A DNA stretch of 64,000 nucleotides from Massilia psychrophila (GTDB taxonomy: Bacteria > Pseudomonadota > Gammaproteobacteria > Burkholderiales > Burkholderiaceae_D): contig NZ_PDOB01000004.1 in assembly GCF_002760665.1 (NCBI RefSeq), positions 1-64,000 of the forward strand. Direction: 5' to 3'. The first letter of the stretch is position 1. Every line of letters starts with the position of its first letter. The translations under genes were made by a program, and so were the position numbers. Under the pieces are notes generated by a model. That model had not been told where the DNA came from and made no database searches. It worked only from the letters and a program-made list of their open reading frames with translations. This document shows, one piece after another, positions 24,893-36,321 of this stretch.

Positions 24893-25626
24893 GGCGCGTG
24901 GTCCGGGGAACTGCCGCACGCCAGCGGCAGCGGGCGCTTGATGGCGGCGGCCGCTGCTGGCGCCGGATCGGCCGGCAGCGCCCGCGCGCCGATCCAGTGC
25001 GAGATGGCGGCGACGTCGTCCAGGCTCAGGCGGTTGGCGATGTCGGCCATGCAGTCGGGCGCGCGGGCGCGGCGCGTGTTGTTCTTCCACGCGCCGAACT
25101 GGGCGTTGACATAGTCGCGCGGCAGTCCGGCGAGGCCGGGGATCGCGGGCGCGACGCCGGTCAGGCGCTCGCCGTGGCAGGCGATGCAGGCTGGCACCTT
25201 GATGGCCTTGTCACCCTGGGTCACCAGCATTCTGCCGCGCTCGAGCACCGCCTGCGACACCGTTGTCGGCTGCACCGGCGGCGCTAGCAGGTGCTGGTTC
25301 GAAAAGTAGTCGGCGATCTCGCGCAGGTAAGCGTCGGGCAGGTTCTCGACCATGTAGGTCATCAAGGGATATTGGCGACGGCCATCGCGAAAGTTGACCA
25401 GTTGGTTGTACAGGTAGCCGGCCGGTTTGCCGGAGATGCGGGGAAAGAAGGCGTCGGTTCCCTGGTTTTTCGCGTGGCACGACGTGCAGGCGATGACGCG
25501 CTGCGCCATCGTATCGGGCAGTACCGCCGGGCGGTCGGCGGCCAAGGCTGGCAGGGCGGCAGCGCAACTGAAGACCAGCGCGGCCAGGCAGGGCAGGGGT
25601 GCAGGCAAGGACATTGGCGTATTCAT
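24889..25626 (-). CDS. Di-haem cytochrome c (cytochrome c4-like)
   Basis: A 245-residue exported protein with two CXXCH motifs (CTSCH about residue 47 and CIACH about 147) and a signal peptide (CLAALVFSCAAALPALA). Each half is a small cytochrome c domain, with later Met residues (YMVENLPDAYL; DCMADIANRLS) that may act as sixth ligands, the pattern of cytochrome c4. It lies directly upstream of the tri-haem cytochrome and overlaps it by four bases. Together they probably carry electrons from a periplasmic dehydrogenase to a terminal oxidase, but the partner is not in the window. Confidence 0.85.
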   Translation of the reverse strand: MNTPMSLPAPLPCLAALVFSCAAALPALAADRPAVLPDTMAQRVIACTSCHAKNQGTDAFFPRISGKPAGYLYNQLVNFRDGRRQYPLMTYMVENLPDAYLREIADYFSNQHLLAPPVQPTTVSQAVLERGRMLVTQGDKAIKVPACIACHGERLTGVAPAIPGLAGLPRDYVNAQFGAWKNNTRRARAPDCMADIANRLSLDDVAAISHWIGARALPADPAPAAAAAIKRPLPLACGSSPDHAP

Positions 25627-25873
25627 TGGAAAATCGCGGCGGGAGGGCGCGCAGATGTCAGCATAGCGTGTTTGGCAAGATCAGGTCGGGCTACACGGGC
25701 GTGCAGCAAGCAGCGATTCGCGCGAGCGCAACACGGCCGCTTTGATCGCACAGGCGGTCGCGTCGGCGCAGATCGTATGGCGCGCAGTGTGTGCCGGGGC
25801 TGGCGATGAAAGTTAAGTAAGCTGGCGTGCCTGGCGACCAGGCCGACTTGTCGGCCCTGGCACGTCGGGCGGA

Positions 25874-26458
25874 CTATTCGGCGGCCTGGTCCAGGCGCCA
25901 GCGTCGGTAAATTTTCAGCGCCACATGCGCATCGTCGGCCGCATACAGGATCTGCTTTTCCGACAGCCGCGGCAAGGCCCAGTTGGTGGTGGTGATTTTC
26001 TTCGACTTTTGCAGCTTCTTGCCGAAGAAGCGCGCCACTGCCGTCTTCGCGCCCAGCGTGTTGCGCTCGTTCTTGCGCAGCGCGGTGGACAGGTCGAGCA
26101 CGTTGCCGGTCTCGATGCCGAGCTTGGCACGCAGCCGCTTGACGTCGTCCGACAGACCGAAGCCGACCTTCAGGACCGCAGTGGACTCGAGCACGGCTTT
26201 CAAGACCGCCACCGCCGGCATGGCGCCGATCTGGAACAGGTAGGCGCAATCGTCGGTTGCCAGCTGCACCAGGTGCGGGCCGGTCGACAGTTCGCCTTTC
26301 AGGAACGTCGGCTTCGATTCGGTATCGAAGCCGAGCACGTCGGCCGCCATCAGGGCGGTCATTGCCTCGGCTGCATCTTTGTCGGACTTGACGATGCGAA
26401 CGTCGGTCAGCTTGATGCCATCGTACGGCGGCAGCAGTTCTTCCTGCTCGGGCAGCAT
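25874..26458 (-). CDS. DEDDy 3'-5' exonuclease, RNase D-like domain protein
   Basis: A 194-residue single-domain exonuclease of the DnaQ-like/RNase D superfamily. Acidic catalytic residues of the three Exo motifs are visible: GFDTESKPT (Asp45, Glu47), KVGFGLSDDV (about 97-106) and YAADDAH near 171-177 with the Tyr of the DEDDy class. It lacks the HRDC domains of RNase D, so it may act on a specific RNA or DNA substrate. Its gene starts eight bases after the ProQ-family gene upstream, so the two probably share a transcript and perhaps a role in RNA metabolism. Confidence 0.88.
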   Translation of the reverse strand: MLPEQEELLPPYDGIKLTDVRIVKSDKDAAEAMTALMAADVLGFDTESKPTFLKGELSTGPHLVQLATDDCAYLFQIGAMPAVAVLKAVLESTAVLKVGFGLSDDVKRLRAKLGIETGNVLDLSTALRKNERNTLGAKTAVARFFGKKLQKSKKITTTNWALPRLSEKQILYAADDAHVALKIYRRWRLDQAAE

Positions 26459-26466
26459 GGAACGGC

Positions 26467-27063
26467 TTAGGCGTTGCGGGAAAACTTGGAAGCCAGTTGC
26501 AGCAGTTTTTCCTGGCGCAGGCGGTTCGCTTCCTCGGCTTGCTCTGCCTCGCGCTCGGCTTGGCTCGCTTCACGTTCAAGCTTTTTGCGGTCGGCTTCTT
26601 TCTTGAAGCGCTGCTGCAAGACTTCCTTGGCGTGCTGGCGATGGGTGTCGGCCACTTCGGCACCGGCGGCGCCGTCGAGGTCGTAACGCACGGTGGCTTT
26701 TTCCATTGCGCGCAGGTAGCGCAGCGAACCGGTGTGGATGCCGAGCGCTGCGCGCATGGTCTTGCGGTCGAGCTCGGGCAGGCGCGCGAGCAGCTGCTTG
26801 TCGATGCCGATGGCGAGCGGCAGGCAGTTGCGGAAGGCCGTGAACTGGTGTTGCAGTTGCTTGAGCAACGAACGCGCACTCAGGGCGGGCGCAACCGGCG
26901 CGCCGGCCGCGGCGGCAACACGGCTGTCGCCAGCCGGGGTGTCGAGAACGTCGGTGGCAGGGGTGGCAACAACTTCTTCGGCGACAAGGGTGTCGGCGAC
27001 TTCGATGGAATGGGTGTCGACGGTTTCGACGACGACTGGGCTAATTGGATTCATTGACTTCAT
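26467..27063 (-). CDS. ProQ/FinO-family RNA-binding protein
   Basis: A protein of about 198 residues. The FinO-like domain covers about 70-140: FRNCLPLAIGIDKQLLARLP, then KTMRAALGIHTGSLRYLRAM and the Tyr-Asp-Leu region TVRYDLDG, which match ProQ/FinO chaperones of small RNAs. The N-terminal 65 residues are an acidic Val/Thr/Ala-rich linker, and the tail after 150 is a highly charged Lys/Glu/Arg coiled helix. The start is uncertain: ATG at 27063 or 27054, neither with a strong ribosome-binding site. It is immediately upstream of an RNase D-like gene, and its promoter region is shared divergently with the rpoD leader. Confidence 0.85.
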   Translation of the reverse strand: MKSMNPISPVVVETVDTHSIEVADTLVAEEVVATPATDVLDTPAGDSRVAAAAGAPVAPALSARSLLKQLQHQFTAFRNCLPLAIGIDKQLLARLPELDRKTMRAALGIHTGSLRYLRAMEKATVRYDLDGAAGAEVADTHRQHAKEVLQQRFKKEADRKKLEREASQAEREAEQAEEANRLRQEKLLQLASKFSRNA

Positions 27064-27626
27064 AGTAAGCGCTGGAGCCGGAAGGATAGCATGGGTTATT
27101 TCGTATGTGCTGCGGCAATTCGCGGACGTGTTGTTTTGCCACGGTTGACGCAGCGCCATTTCGCGTTGCCAAACAGCGGCAACGTGCGAAATCGTGTATG
27201 ATCCGCCCCTTGCTCTGCGCACGGCTTGCGGTGGCGCAGATGTGCCGGCGAGGTTTGGAGGAAATGAGTATTGCCGGAGAGTATGCGATTTCGTTATATC
27301 CGACATTGGATATGTCAATTATCGCAGCACCTTTCAGTAAGGCATAATTGTACGTGTCTCTTTCTATTTTCTTCGGATAATAGATTTAAGCCCGGTTCAT
27401 TGAGCGGGCTTTTTTTCTTTCTGCCATGCACAGCGCCATATTGATCACAGCATACCTGATTTCGCCAGCCTGACCCGGCCTTCGACGCATTGCGTCGTGC
27501 TTGAATTATGGTCGCCCCGCCCGCAGTTGAGGGGCAACCCTGAACACCACCTTCCATCGGCCCGCTTCTCCGGGCCACGATGATTATTGACTTCGCTGGC
27601 GCGCACCGCCGCGACTGGAGAGTTTT
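27064..27626. other. Divergent proQ/rpoD intergenic region with small frame
   Basis: This 563-base region separates the divergent ProQ-family and rpoD genes. On the plus strand a TATGAT hexamer (27197-27202) could be a -10 element. A 27-codon frame starting at the ATG at 27264 (MSIAGEYAISLYPTLDMSII and seven further residues) is preceded by GGAGG at only about two bases distance. A strong terminator follows (27388). A short transcript, either small RNA or peptide leader, may thus end before rpoD. The remainder up to rpoD holds nothing recognisable beyond a probable rpoD promoter. Confidence 0.4.
27388..27417 (+). terminator. Rho-independent terminator with no annotated gene before it
   Basis: AAGCCCG (27388-27394) and CGGGCTT (27405-27411) form a 7-bp stem around a 10-base loop, followed by a T run to 27416. 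On the plus strand the nearest upstream annotated gene is far away, so it must end a short transcript arising in this intergenic region or act as an rpoD leader attenuator. Confidence 0.75.
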
Positions 27627-30194
<2,568 letters not shown>

Positions 30195-30232
30195 TCGAGG
30201 AGGCGGCGCGCGTCGCCGGCAAGCTTGAACCG

Positions 30233-30268
30233 AAACCGCGTTCGCCGAAAGGTGGACGCGGTTTTTTT
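30233..30268 (+). terminator. Rho-independent terminator of rpoD
   Basis: AAACCGCGT (30233-30241) pairs with ACGCGGTTT (30256-30264), and the T run continues to 30268. It starts 38 bases after the rpoD stop codon. Confidence 0.85.
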
Positions 30269-30304
30269 ATTTGCGTCGCCGCCGCGCCGCCAGCCGATCG
30301 GGTA

Positions 30305-30490
30305 GTGCGCCTGGCAGGCTCGCTGCAACGGTACTGCGCGCAGAACCTGGACGAGGACGTCGGCAGCCTGAAGGCGCGCATGCTGCTTGATTTTTGCCTG
30401 CGCGAAATCGGCCCGTCGATCTACAACCAGGCGGTACGCCTGGTGCGCGCCGCCGGGCTTATGCTTTGGCCGAACGCGGGGCCAGCGTGA
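30305..30490 (+). pseudogene. DUF2164-family fragment
   Basis: A frame that can start at the GTG at 30305 encodes 61 residues. Residues 5-42 read LQRYCAQNLDEDVGSLKARM followed by LLDFCLREIGPSIYNQAV, which match the core of the small DUF2164 family. Intact members have some ten extra N-terminal residues, including an Ile/Leu-rich strand, and a C-terminal part after YNQAV of about 25 more residues. Both are missing: the frame is preceded by the rpoD terminator and ends in unrelated sequence antisense to the DMT gene. No ribosome-binding site is evident. I read it as a broken gene. Confidence 0.6.
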
Positions 30491-31307
30491 TCAGCGCGAT
30501 GCCGCCCAGGATCGCAATCGAGGTCAGCAGCAGCCGCAGCGTGATCGCTTCGCCCAGGAAGATGATGCCGCCGAAAGCGGCGAGGACCGGCACGCTGAGC
30601 TGGACTGTTGCCGCGGTGGTGGCATTCAAGCCGCGCAAGGCGGTGTACCAGACGGCGTAGCCGACTCCCGATGCGAGGGCGCCGGAGGCGATCGCCAGGC
30701 CGATTCCCGCCGCGTCGCCAGAGTGGCGGGCAACCATGACGGCGCTGAGCGCAATGGCAAACGGCACCGCCCGCACGAAGTTGCCTGCTGTAATGCGCGT
30801 CGGATCGGCGGCACCCTTGGCGCGCAGCGAGTACACTCCCCACGCAACGCCGGCGCTCAGCATCAAGGCGGCGGCGGCCGGCGGCGGCGCCGACAGACCG
30901 GGCAGCAACAGGCCGAGGAGGCCGGCCACGGCCAGCATCAAGCCTGCCAGCTGTTGCCCGCGCAACCGTTCGCCCTTCCACAAACCGAAGCCGATCATGG
31001 TCGTCTGCACGGCGCCGAACAACAGCAGCGCGCCGGTCGCGGCCGACAGGCTGACATAGGCGAACGAGAAACAGGCCGCGTACGCGAACAAGGCGAAGGC
31101 GGAGGTCCAGCTGCCGGCGGGGCCGGCGCGGTCGCGTTTGACGCTGACGATCAGCCACAGCACAAGGGCGCCGGCAAGCAGCCGGATCGACGTGAAGGTG
31201 GCGGCGTCAATGCCGGTATGCACGAGCGCCACACGGCACAGCAGGGAATTGCCGGCGAATGCGATCATGGCCAGCGCTGTGAGCAAGGCAATCTGTTTCT
31301 GCGGCAT
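30459..31307 (-). CDS. EamA/DMT-superfamily transporter
   Basis: A 282-residue integral membrane protein with about ten hydrophobic segments arranged as two EamA repeats, the drug/metabolite transporter architecture. Landmarks are the first segment (IALLTALAMIAFAGNSLLCR), the mid-protein glycine/leucine-rich helix, and the second-repeat signature GLNATTAATVQLSVPVLAAFG followed by IIFLGEAIT. The substrate is unknown; family members export amino acids, purines or drugs. It faces rpoD and overlaps the DUF2164 remnant on the opposite strand. No regulatory gene adjoins it. Confidence 0.9.
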   Translation of the reverse strand: MPQKQIALLTALAMIAFAGNSLLCRVALVHTGIDAATFTSIRLLAGALVLWLIVSVKRDRAGPAGSWTSAFALFAYAACFSFAYVSLSAATGALLLFGAVQTTMIGFGLWKGERLRGQQLAGLMLAVAGLLGLLLPGLSAPPPAAAALMLSAGVAWGVYSLRAKGAADPTRITAGNFVRAVPFAIALSAVMVARHSGDAAGIGLAIASGALASGVGYAVWYTALRGLNATTAATVQLSVPVLAAFGGIIFLGEAITLRLLLTSIAILGGIALITLAPRSAKA

Positions 31308-31431
31308 TGTGCATCCTCTGTGTTCACCGGTTTTTTACCCCGGCTACGGGACCGAACCGGTTTCCTGAAAAAATTACAGCAAAGATACACTGGCCGTGCC
31401 GCCAATGGTAAGCATTCTTGTTTTTAGGCGT

Positions 31432-31463
31432 AAAAAAACCCGCTGCTTCCGGGGAACAGCGGG
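31432..31463 (-). terminator. Rho-independent terminator
   Basis: On the minus strand, CCCGCTG (31457-31463) pairs with CAGCGGG (31439-31445) around an 11-base loop, followed by seven T residues (31432-31438). It lies 50 bases past the stop of the DUF2382 gene at 31514. Confidence 0.8.
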
Positions 31464-31513
31464 CTGCCATCAGACTGGTTTTGTCGCCCTGTCGTACGGC
31501 GGACGTCACAAAA

Positions 31514-32767
31514 TCAGGAAGTCATTTTTTCCCAGCCGTGACGCACCGAGCCCTTCATTTTCTCCCAAGTCGAGGTCGAACCGGGATTGCGGGTTTCCCA
31601 ATCGCTGCGCAGTGACGGTTCGACGTCGTTCCATGCGCGGCCGCGATACTGGTCGTTGCCGGCCATGGTCGAGCCGTAGCCGTAGGCAGGCGCGTAATCC
31701 TCATAGCGGCCGCCGGCGCTGGCGTAGTTGCTGTTGAAGTGGTTGCGATAGTAGGTGTCGTCCCCGGTCATGCCCGTGCCCATGGCTGAGCCCGTGCTCG
31801 TGCCGGTGCCGGTGCCGGCGTCGAGCTGTTCGATTTCCACTTCGGTGTGGCGCACGGTGTCCGAGACTTGCTGCTCGATCTGGGTGACATCCTTGCCGAC
31901 GACGACTTCCTCGACCACGCGGGCGGTCTTTTGAATGACAACTTCTTCGGCCGTTTCGTGCAGTTCGATCGTTTTTTCCTGGAACGCGGCCAGGTCGGCA
32001 GGGGTGGCCGGCTGGTCGACCGGGTGCCGCTCGATGCTGACGTGCTCCTCGCGCAGGTTGACCGTTTCGCTGACCGGGGTTTCGACCATGCGCTGGAATA
32101 CCCGCACGCCGCCTCGCTGGACTTCGCGCTTGCCGACCTGCAGCTGTTCCTGGATGACCGGGATCGCGGTGCTTTCGCCGGGAGCGAGTTGCTGCGAACC
32201 GCCCGTCGCCGAACCCTGCTGACTCGACATCGAACCTTGCCCGCTTTGCTGCGACAGCAGTGCCGCCTGCTGCTGCGAGCCGGTGCTTGAACTCATTGCA
32301 CCGCCAGCCATGGCGCCGCCGGCCATGGCACCGGTTGTGGCGCCGCCGCCCCATTGCGACGTTTTCTCGTCGATGTCGATCGGGCCGAAGCGTTCGATCA
32401 GGTCGGCTGCGCGCTCGACTTCCGGCAGGGTGGCGGTGCTGACCGTCAGCACGTGGCTGCCGCGGGTGACCGCTTCTGAATATTTGCGCGTCGGTTCGTC
32501 ATGATCGCTGCCGAACAGGTCGGAAAAGAAGTTCTTGATGCCGGAGCCGAAGCCTTCGTCGGTGGCGCCAGTAGTGCCAGTAGTGCCGGTGATGCCGGTG
32601 GTGCTGGTGGTGCCCATGGAGCTGGTCGGGCTCATGGCGCCGGTGGTGTCGCCGGTCTCCTGGCTCATGCGCACTTCCTGGCTGGAGAAACCGGACGCCA
32701 ACAATTCTTCCATCGCTGACTGCGCATCGGCTCGGTTATCGAAAACGGCTACGAGTGTGTGTTGCAT
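31514..32767 (-). CDS. DUF2382 (YsnF/AvaK) stress protein with GsiB/YflT-like N-terminus
   Basis: A 417-residue, Ser/Thr/Gly-rich, mostly hydrophilic protein. The N-terminal ~100 residues (VAVFDNRADAQSAMEELLAS) resemble heat-induced YflT-type proteins. A flexible Gly/Ser/Gln/Met-rich linker with GTTGTTG-like repeats follows. The second half carries a DUF2382 domain: IPVIQEQLQVGKREVQRGGVR and later EEVVIQKTARVVEEVVVGKD. This family appears in stress-response proteins of bacteria and cyanobacteria. The C-terminus is Tyr/Ser/Trp-rich and disordered. It is preceded on the same strand by a shorter DUF2382 gene, 30 bases upstream. Confidence 0.82.
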   Translation of the reverse strand: MQHTLVAVFDNRADAQSAMEELLASGFSSQEVRMSQETGDTTGAMSPTSSMGTTSTTGITGTTGTTGATDEGFGSGIKNFFSDLFGSDHDEPTRKYSEAVTRGSHVLTVSTATLPEVERAADLIERFGPIDIDEKTSQWGGGATTGAMAGGAMAGGAMSSSTGSQQQAALLSQQSGQGSMSSQQGSATGGSQQLAPGESTAIPVIQEQLQVGKREVQRGGVRVFQRMVETPVSETVNLREEHVSIERHPVDQPATPADLAAFQEKTIELHETAEEVVIQKTARVVEEVVVGKDVTQIEQQVSDTVRHTEVEIEQLDAGTGTGTSTGSAMGTGMTGDDTYYRNHFNSNYASAGGRYEDYAPAYGYGSTMAGNDQYRGRAWNDVEPSLRSDWETRNPGSTSTWEKMKGSVRHGWEKMTS

Positions 32768-32797
32768 GGTGAATCCTCCTAAGGTTAGGAAACGTAC

Positions 32798-33214
32798 TCA
32801 ATTGTCCGAGGCTTTGTCAAAACGTTCAACGCGGACCTGTTCCGATTTCAGCATCACCGTTTCGGCATACTGTTCTTCGCGCCGGGTCGTGGTGACGTGA
32901 AGCTCTTCCTTGATGCGCAAACGGCGTTCCACCACCACCACTTCCTCGACGATGGGAATGATCAGCGTGTCGCCCTCGTAACGCGATGCGGGCGCCTCGC
33001 CAACGGCGACGATCCGGTCGATCGGGACGTGAAGAACGCTGATCTCGTCGTGATGCAGGATTTCGCGCACTTCGAACGGCAGCTCGGCCACCGTTTTACT
33101 GATCCTGACACCGCGGCCGGTGTCGACCGTTCGCGTGCCGATCTGGAGCGATTCCTGGATGACAGGGATCGTCACGGCGGCTTCGCCAGTGGGCAGCTCT
33201 GCGTTATTGGCCAT
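32798..33214 (-). CDS. Short DUF2382-domain protein
   Basis: A 138-residue protein consisting almost wholly of one DUF2382 domain: VTIPVIQESLQIGTRTVDTGR near residue 14-34, and IVEEVVVVERRLRIKEELHV near 88-107. It shares the motif layout of the C-terminal part of the neighbouring 417-residue protein, suggesting duplication. The rest contains charged residues and no membrane segment. It is upstream of that gene with a 30-base gap, so both are probably expressed together under stress. Function unknown. Confidence 0.82.
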   Translation of the reverse strand: MANNAELPTGEAAVTIPVIQESLQIGTRTVDTGRGVRISKTVAELPFEVREILHHDEISVLHVPIDRIVAVGEAPASRYEGDTLIIPIVEEVVVVERRLRIKEELHVTTTRREEQYAETVMLKSEQVRVERFDKASDN

Positions 33215-33348
33215 TCAAGTGATCCTCTCGGAAAAGCTGCGGAACCAATGTCAAGACTAGCGCAAAGCGGGCTTGACCCGCGCACTGTTGAAAGCGTTCA
33301 ATCAGGGGCGCCAAAGAGTTTCGGAGGGGGAAGAATTGAGGTGCCCGG

Positions 33349-33370
33349 AATGCGGGTCGGCGCCCGCATT
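33349..33370 (-). terminator. Possible hairpin after ppc
   Basis: AATGCGGG (33349-33356) and CCCGCATT (33363-33370) form an 8-bp stem with a 6-base loop, ending 14 bases past the ppc stop codon on the minus strand. No T run follows, so its terminator role is doubtful. Confidence 0.35.
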
Positions 33371-33384
33371 TGCCCGGTAATCGA

Positions 33385-36204
33385 CTAGCCGGTGTTGCGC
33401 AAGCCGGCCGCGACGCCATTGATCGATAGGTGGATGCCGCGGCGCACCCGGTTGTCCGGTTCGCCCGCATGCAGCGCCTGCGAACGGTGGCGCTGGATCA
33501 TTTCGACCTGCAGGTGGTTCAGCGGATCGAGGTAGGCGAAGCGGTTCTGGATCGAGCGCGCCAGCAGCGGATTGCCGGCCAGCCGTTCGTGCGCGCCGGT
33601 AATCGCCTCGAGGCAGCGCAAGGTGTTGCCGTGCTCGGTGGAGATGCGCTTGAAGATGCGTTCGCGCAGTGCGGCGTCGGCCACCAGCTCGGCATAGCGC
33701 GAGGCGATCGGCAGGTCGGTCTTGGCCAGCACCATGTCCATGTTCGACAGCAGGGTGGCAAAAAACGGCCATTCCTTGACCATCGCCTGCAAGGTGGCGA
33801 TGCGTTCCTCACGCGCGCCGTCGGCGATCCAGCCTTTGACGGCCGAGCCGAAGCCGTACCAGCCCGGCAGCAGCAGCCGGCATTGGCCCCACGAGAAGCC
33901 CCACGGAATCGCGCGCAGGTCTTCGATGCGGCGGGTCGATTTGCGCGAGGCCGGGCGCGAGCCGAGGTTCAGTTCGGCGATCTCGGCAATCGGCGTGGCG
34001 GCGAAGAAGTAGTCGGTGAAGCCCGGCGTCTCGTAGACCAGGTTGCGGTAGGCGCGGTAGGCGCGCCCGGACAGCTCGGCCATGACCGCTTCGAAGCCGG
34101 CCAGCCGCTCGCGCTGCGCGCCGGCCTCCAGGTGCGGCATCAGGCTCGCTTCCAGCGTGGCGGCCACCAGCAGTTCGAGGTTGCGCCGGCCGATTTCTGC
34201 GTTGGAAAACTTGGAGGCGATGATTTCGCCCTGCTCGGTCAGGCGGATCTGGCCGTTGACGGTGCCTGGCGGCTGCGCCAGGATCGCCTCGTAGCTCGGC
34301 CCGCCGCCGCGCCCGACGGTGCCGCCGCGGCCATGGAACAGGCGCAGTTTTACCTTGGCGTCGGCGAACACCTCGACCAGGTCGATCTCGGCCTTGTACA
34401 GCTCCCAGTTGGAAGTGAGGAAGCCGCCGTCCTTGTTCGAGTCGGAGTAACCGAGCATGACTTCCTGCAGCTGGCCTTGGCGCGCGATCAGTTGCGACAC
34501 CAGCGGCAGCGCCATCCATTCGTGCATGATGGCGGCGGCGCGCTGCAGGTCGGGAATGGTCTCGAACAGCGGGATCACCATCGCCTCGAGTTCGCCTTCG
34601 GCCGGGCGCAGCAGGCCGGTTTCCTTTTGCAGCAGCAGCACCTCGAGCAGGTCGGACACGGTTTCGGTGTGCGAGATGATGTAGTTGCGGATCGCCCGCA
34701 CGCCGTAGCGCGCGCGAATGTCGCGCGCCGCGCGCAGGATCGCCAGTTCGCCGTTGGTCTCTTCGGTATAGGTCGAGTACGGCGAAAACAGCAGGCGCGG
34801 CTGGCCAAGTTCGGCCAGCAGCAGCGCCACCTTGCGTTCTTCAGGTAACGCGCCGTAGGCCGGCTCGACGCCGGCGCCGGCGAACAGTTCGGCCAGCACG
34901 CGCTGGTGGACGTCGGAGGTCTGGCGCATGTCGAGCGAGGCCAGGTGAAAGCCGAAGATGGCGGCGGCGCGCGTCAGGCGCTTCAGGCGCGGGCAGGCCA
35001 TGATGGCGCCGTGGTGGGTGGCCAGCGAATCGATCAGCACCCGCAGGTCGGCGCAGAACCCGGCGGCGTCGATGTAGGGCGCGGCCGGGCCGACTTCCTT
35101 GCGCAGGATGTTGGTGGCGCCAAGCGCGCGGGCGGTGGCCGCCAGGCGCGCGTAGATGCCGATCAGGGCGCGCCGGTACGGCTCGTCGCTGCGGTGGGGC
35201 GAAGCGTCCGGCGAGGCGTCGGCCAGTGCCTGCAGGGCCGGGCTGACGCCGACCATCAGCGTCGAGATCGACAGTTCGGCGCCGAGGGCATGGGTTTCTT
35301 CGAGATAGAAGTCGAGGATGACGGTGGCGTGGCGGGTCAGCGCGTGCTGCATGGTGCCGGCGTTGACGTTCGGGTTGCCGTCGCGGTCGCCGCCGATCCA
35401 GCTGCCCATCTGGACGTACGAGGCCGCTTCCAGCGCGGCCGGCTCGACGTCGTAGTGGCTTGCCAGTTCTTCCTCGATGTCGTCGTACAGGCCCGGCAGC
35501 TCGCGCAGGAAGGTGATGCGGTAATACGACAGCGCATTGTCGATTTCGTCGGCCACTGTCAGCTTCGAATAGCGCAGCATGCGCGTCTGCCACAAGGTGG
35601 CGATGCGCGCCTGCAGCAGTTGCAGGTTGGCCTTGCGTTCCTTGGGCGTGAGCGGCAGGTCGCGTTCGGCCAGCAGGCGGGCGATGTCGTGCTCGGCGTC
35701 GAGCGTGCTCTTGCGCTGCACTTCGGTCGGGTGGGCCGTCAGCACCGGCACGATGAGGGCGTCGCGGAAGAAGGTTCGGACGGTGTCGCCGGCGACACCG
35801 GCAGATTTCAGCTTGTCGAGCGCGAAGCCGACGCTGCCTTGCTGCGGCTTCGAGCCGGCCAGCAGGTGGGCGCGGCGGCGGCGGATATGGTGCTGGTCTT
35901 CGGCGATGTTGGCCAGGTGCGAGAAATACGAGAACGCGCGCACTACCGAGATGGCCTGGTCGCGCGTCAGTTTCCTCAGCAAGGTTGTCAGTTCCTTGCC
36001 GGCCTCGGCATCGTCTTCGCGGCGAAAGCGCACGGCGGTCTGGCGGATCATCTCGACGACGCCGAACACCGATTCGCCTTCCTGGTCGCGCAGCACGTCG
36101 CCGAGCAGGCGCCCGAGCAGGCGGATGTCTTCCTTGAGGGGCGCGTCCTTGTCGGCGCCTTGCGATGTTTCTGAAGCAGCAGCTGAATTTTCCATGTCGA
36201 CCAT
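33385..36204 (-). CDS. ppc: Phosphoenolpyruvate carboxylase
   Basis: Anaplerotic enzyme that carboxylates phosphoenolpyruvate to oxaloacetate. The protein has about 939 residues. Catalytic signatures: [13 protein letters not shown] (with the essential His), [10 protein letters not shown] and the Arg-rich [15 protein letters not shown] loop, and the ending [13 protein letters not shown] typical of bacterial PEPC. The start is uncertain: ATG at 36204 or 36195 (the latter gives MENSAAASE), neither with an obvious ribosome-binding site. It diverges from hemC over about 120 bases, an arrangement I recall from related Burkholderiales. Confidence 0.96.
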   Translation of the reverse strand: MVDMENSAAASETSQGADKDAPLKEDIRLLGRLLGDVLRDQEGESVFGVVEMIRQTAVRFRREDDAEAGKELTTLLRKLTRDQAISVVRAFSYFSHLANIAEDQHHIRRRRAHLLAGSKPQQGSVGFALDKLKSAGVAGDTVRTFFRDALIVPVLTAHPTEVQRKSTLDAEHDIARLLAERDLPLTPKERKANLQLLQARIATLWQTRMLRYSKLTVADEIDNALSYYRITFLRELPGLYDDIEEELASHYDVEPAALEAASYVQMGSWIGGDRDGNPNVNAGTMQHALTRHATVILDFYLEETHALGAELSISTLMVGVSPALQALADASPDASPHRSDEPYRRALIGIYARLAATARALGATNILRKEVGPAAPYIDAAGFCADLRVLIDSLATHHGAIMACPRLKRLTRAAAIFGFHLASLDMRQTSDVHQRVLAELFAGAGVEPAYGALPEERKVALLLAELGQPRLLFSPYSTYTEETNGELAILRAARDIRARYGVRAIRNYIISHTETVSDLLEVLLLQKETGLLRPAEGELEAMVIPLFETIPDLQRAAAIMHEWMALPLVSQLIARQGQLQEVMLGYSDSNKDGGFLTSNWELYKAEIDLVEVFADAKVKLRLFHGRGGTVGRGGGPSYEAILAQPPGTVNGQIRLTEQGEIIASKFSNAEIGRRNLELLVAATLEASLMPHLEAGAQRERLAGFEAVMAELSGRAYRAYRNLVYETPGFTDYFFAATPIAEIAELNLGSRPASRKSTRRIEDLRAIPWGFSWGQCRLLLPGWYGFGSAVKGWIADGAREERIATLQAMVKEWPFFATLLSNMDMVLAKTDLPIASRYAELVADAALRERIFKRISTEHGNTLRCLEAITGAHERLAGNPLLARSIQNRFAYLDPLNHLQVEMIQRHRSQALHAGEPDNRVRRGIHLSINGVAAGLRNTG

Positions 36205-36321
36205 AGGGAGAAAAGTGGGTGCAAAGGCTTCTGGCCAGGTTCTGCAAAGAGGCCGCATGATAAAATTTGTGATTTTATGCTTCGGCCGTTGACTGGCATG
36301 CGCCGGTTGAGGCTAACGACA

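Noticed and set aside
30387-31427. Plus-strand frame over the DMT transporter
   Set aside because: Gln/Arg-rich shadow without features; the minus-strand frame has a clear two-repeat membrane architecture.
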